DNA of 14,392 nt from JBBTWG01 sp038062935 (GTDB lineage: Bacteria; Patescibacteriota; Gracilibacteria; UBA1369; UBA12463): positions 1 through 14,392 of the forward strand of contig JBBTWG010000038.1 of NCBI GenBank assembly GCA_038062935.1, in the 5' to 3' direction. The notes beneath the pieces were generated by a model. The model did no database searches. It had not been told where the DNA came from and worked only from the letters and a program-made list of their open reading frames with translations. Below are positions 13,301 through 14,392 of this stretch, one piece after another. The stretch's first letter is position 1, and every line of letters begins with the position of its first letter. Position numbers and translations under genes: made by a program.

Positions 13301-14392
13301 AAGGAGCGTGCAGAGAAAGTCAACGATCAAGATGGTGAAAAAATACAGAAGGATCCTGATGCTCCTCCGGGAATTGAGAAACGAACAAAGACCCTTGAAA
13401 ATGGATCGGTCTTAACTCTGGAAGGTACGAAATTTGATCCGGCTACTGGCCATATTCTCGAGGGCAAGGTGACGCGCCCTGATGGAAGTGTTGAAAAAGG
13501 AACATTCTCAGGCCAAAATGGACGTCTCATCGAGGGCGAAACATTTTTCCCTGATGGTCGTCTCGAAAGAAAAGGGAGGTTTGATCCTGAGACACGCAAA
13601 CTCATTGAGGGAACAAGAGTCTTTTCTGATGGTACTTCTGAGACTGGCCACTTCAATAAAGAAGGACAACTTCATGGCGACGACTGCAAGATGGTTGTCG
13701 GTGAACGGACTCTCGAAGGAAAGTTTGAGAATGGAAAGTTGGTTGAGGGGAAGGTGACTTTTCCTGATGGGACATTTACACGATATGAGAATGGGAAACC
13801 ATTGATAAAAGAAATTAATGAACTTTCTCCTGAAGAAAAGACACTGATGAAAGAAATTTTTCCTGATGGGTTGGAAAAATCGGAAATGAGGCAGGGAGCC
13901 AGGAATGGAAATTGCTATTTGGTCGCATCGATGGATTCTCTTCGAAAGCATCCTCTTGGTGAGTATATTATTTCAAAAATGATCAAGAAGGTGAATCTGC
14001 CAGATGGAAGTTCTGGATGGGAAGTTCGATTTCCTGGGCACCCCGACAAACCTATTACTCTTGGAGAATCTGATCTTCATGGTCAATCGTTTATTGACGA
14101 GAAAGGATCCTTTCAGAGTAAAGGTGCCGTTGATGGAGCGAAAGGGTATAAAATTTTGGAAAGGGCTTTTGGTAGGCTTCGAAAACAACTTCGGAATGAT
14201 ATGGCAGGCAAAACAATGGTAGTTGGTGAGGGTGGTTTTTCTGATGAAGTTTTTGCTGCTTTTCTGGGTGACTTGGGTGTCACAACAAACATTGAGAATA
14301 TTGTTCGCGATCCTGGCAAGTATATTTGGGATCGCAGTGGCAGGTACCCCATATATTGGACACGCAACTTAAACAGTTGCACAATTAGTCCA
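10334..14392 (+). CDS. Giant multidomain protein with calpain-like protease domain (C-terminus beyond window)
   Basis: The frame is open for 1353 codons from ATG 10334 to the window end. Order of visible parts: residues about 153-182, a peptidoglycan-binding-domain-like block (IIQMQNLLGVPSTAVLDAAT); about 190-650, long helical and charged; 654-701, hydrophobic Gly/Ala-rich segments (ALVTAILIMVATLGAAAPGA, then AIAGIAMTASDALIF), with a third near 795-815; 902-939, proline-rich hinge; about 948-1000, very basic; about 1020-1155, five MORN-like DG repeats; from 1187, a calpain-like (peptidase C2) domain with QGARNGNCYLVASMDSL, candidate nucleophile Cys1194, then GAKGYKILERAFGRL and GEGGFSDEVFAAFLG, matching the calpain LEKAY and GG-x-TG blocks. 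The catalytic His and Asn should lie beyond the window. No signal peptide. Start chosen by ATGA overlap with the upstream gene. Role (surface, wall or host-directed protease) is inferred. Confidence 0.8.
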   Translation, partial: MSEQPQKIVDTIRSKETEIKKASGNQQDIVREEEIQAQAEQMVKTVKDFHLPSDLETKTLGEFTQMLDRHDGRIKDIKDLKADALKVEFSGTKIDLGRFEQRPDIKDRVAILVPLNEKKASLSALFGRTEYQNGTHTALQLTEDFKKVSGFDASQIIQMQNLLGVPSTAVLDAATFGALSKYLQLGTSIKLQASPEKTSGSPGTLKLSPETLAAYSKEFFDANNLVKFNSIVSNTWNYGGKLDALLAKPWEDHRMEIQNLGVYFSPDAEYPRILGQEFKRLNDQYALLKSTLTDPDQISRIDATMASINKAMIDYSQYFKIHSDRVKDYFKSKTWVDGNIESQHETSYRDIDNARQSARQTISRMNLAEAIEWVTALNKEMDDHSHSEELEKVQQAMLTECKNELRAKMIAEQQDIQLIRAALSSESPDPAKIKELQEKCQVFQKNCLQLALLFSDKGIPGMKFDIDSNYRDMGFAREAALNALDYNQLLEDLINNDKLLKNDDPWIEENRSALEAKKKEISQLPPEQQSDPVNQQIVSAIDSGLSNYKGLSFRKQLEVSASLRAILQVPQQAISETISSMVKSKSQEMQKYLAQISTSFSLGTYAQGFSEKTGIKFDNNVRYHAFNLLGDLNGFGALDFSGENEMFAEMVTKMAAALVTAILIMVATLGAAAPGAIAGLSLAAKSAIAGIAMTASDALIFQKGFEGGFGGFLEKFGPRGLGNTLAMYTGLKVGQYAQEISKAYGFVSKLQKAGVVVGETVVDITASTAIAMTGEVAATPDIDYKLAFEEGLKSGLVLAGAFLGLRPAAGLFQNARALKALHDLGHSEYKFRDAGLREKADLARLVAQAEKDPTSLNYNQWQALKKIADDIPLEAMEGDKSLFQKVINVFETNRTLAESVKPPAPVPGPIPAPVPKPGPDPVPQPTPKPDPVPDSIPKPIDGEGRPMDKRQRRAAGKKAARKDGTLPERGKPSSAKERKDQRRAERKAEKERAEKVNDQDGEKIQKDPDAPPGIEKRTKTLENGSVLTLEGTKFDPATGHILEGKVTRPDGSVEKGTFSGQNGRLIEGETFFPDGRLERKGRFDPETRKLIEGTRVFSDGTSETGHFNKEGQLHGDDCKMVVGERTLEGKFENGKLVEGKVTFPDGTFTRYENGKPLIKEINELSPEEKTLMKEIFPDGLEKSEMRQGARNGNCYLVASMDSLRKHPLGEYIISKMIKKVNLPDGSSGWEVRFPGHPDKPITLGESDLHGQSFIDEKGSFQSKGAVDGAKGYKILERAFGRLRKQLRNDMAGKTMVVGEGGFSDEVFAAFLGDLGVTTNIENIVRDPGKYIWDRSGRYPIYWTRNLNSCTISP
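13037..13150 (+). repeat. Proline-rich hinge repeats in the giant gene
   Basis: Encodes residues 902-939 of the giant protein, about half prolines, built from short P-x-P units (PAPVPGPIP, PDPVPQPTPKPDPVP). The 15-base unit CCTGATCCTGTTCCT occurs twice exactly, so the tract probably grew by slippage. It separates the hydrophobic N-terminal half from the basic/MORN/calpain half and likely acts as an extended spacer. Confidence 0.8.
13394..13797 (+). repeat. Five MORN-like repeats in the giant gene
   Basis: Encodes residues about 1021-1155. Five units of roughly 23-25 residues each show a (L/V)xEG start, a (P/S)DG turn in most units and a GxF or GK ending, for example LIEGETFFPDGRLERKGRF and LVEGKVTFPDGTF. 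The fourth unit (GDDCKMVVGERTLEGKF) is degenerate. The pattern resembles MORN/YwqK beta-hairpin repeats, which often mediate membrane or protein contact next to an effector domain. Confidence 0.65.

Noticed and set aside
1..14392. tRNA or rRNA genes, CRISPR arrays, transposase genes
   Set aside because: None recognised on either strand; the only strong repeat is the single inverted-repeat element at 4763-4926 and the in-gene repeats of the giant gene.

Overview
The window looks like a piece of a bacterial chromosome from a small-genome lineage, most likely Patescibacteria/CPR. This is inferred from three things: nearly every gene lacks a Shine-Dalgarno sequence; several genes start 6-9 nt downstream of an extended -10 box (TGnTATAAT-like), which implies leaderless mRNAs; and ordinary housekeeping genes sit beside very large unassigned proteins. 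UGA is used as a stop (murD, def and the 10014 gene end in TGA) and a genuine RF2 is encoded. That argues against the UGA=Gly code of Gracilibacteria/Absconditabacteria, while a standard-code relative such as Peregrinibacteria would fit. The placement is not proven by this sequence.

Left part (1-4748), housekeeping: the 5' end of an unidentified leftward gene; murD (peptidoglycan precursor ligase); a convergent 14-TM-type polysaccharide/oligosaccharide flippase whose end overlaps murD by 11 bp; then, from a compact divergent promoter, prfB (RF2), followed by def (peptide deformylase) with its own promoter inside the end of prfB. A striking 164-bp element with perfect 37-bp terminal inverted repeats (4763-4926) closes this part.

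Middle part (5037-8947): a probable two-gene operon. The first protein has a coiled coil and a C-terminal domain with widely spaced Cys and His that resembles NlpC/P60-CHAP folds. The second is a 983-residue protein with an alpha/beta-hydrolase-like domain (GFSQGG), a proline-rich linker, a long unassigned middle and a C-terminal NlpC/P60/CHAP-like Cys-His domain. The following ~330-bp spacer contains what looks like a decayed antisense gene remnant.

Right part (9279-14392, running off the window): one promoter drives three tandem small helical proteins (two clear paralogs and one divergent copy), then, by an ATGA start/stop overlap, a giant protein of at least 1353 residues. Its visible architecture is: peptidoglycan-binding-like motif, long helical region, Gly/Ala-rich hydrophobic segments, proline-rich hinge, very basic charged stretch, five MORN-like DG repeats, and a calpain-like (peptidase C2) cysteine protease domain that is cut by the window end. 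This cassette is the most novel-looking part of the window: an uncharacterised wall- or surface-associated protease system with three dedicated small partner proteins, possibly for interaction with another cell. That role is inference.
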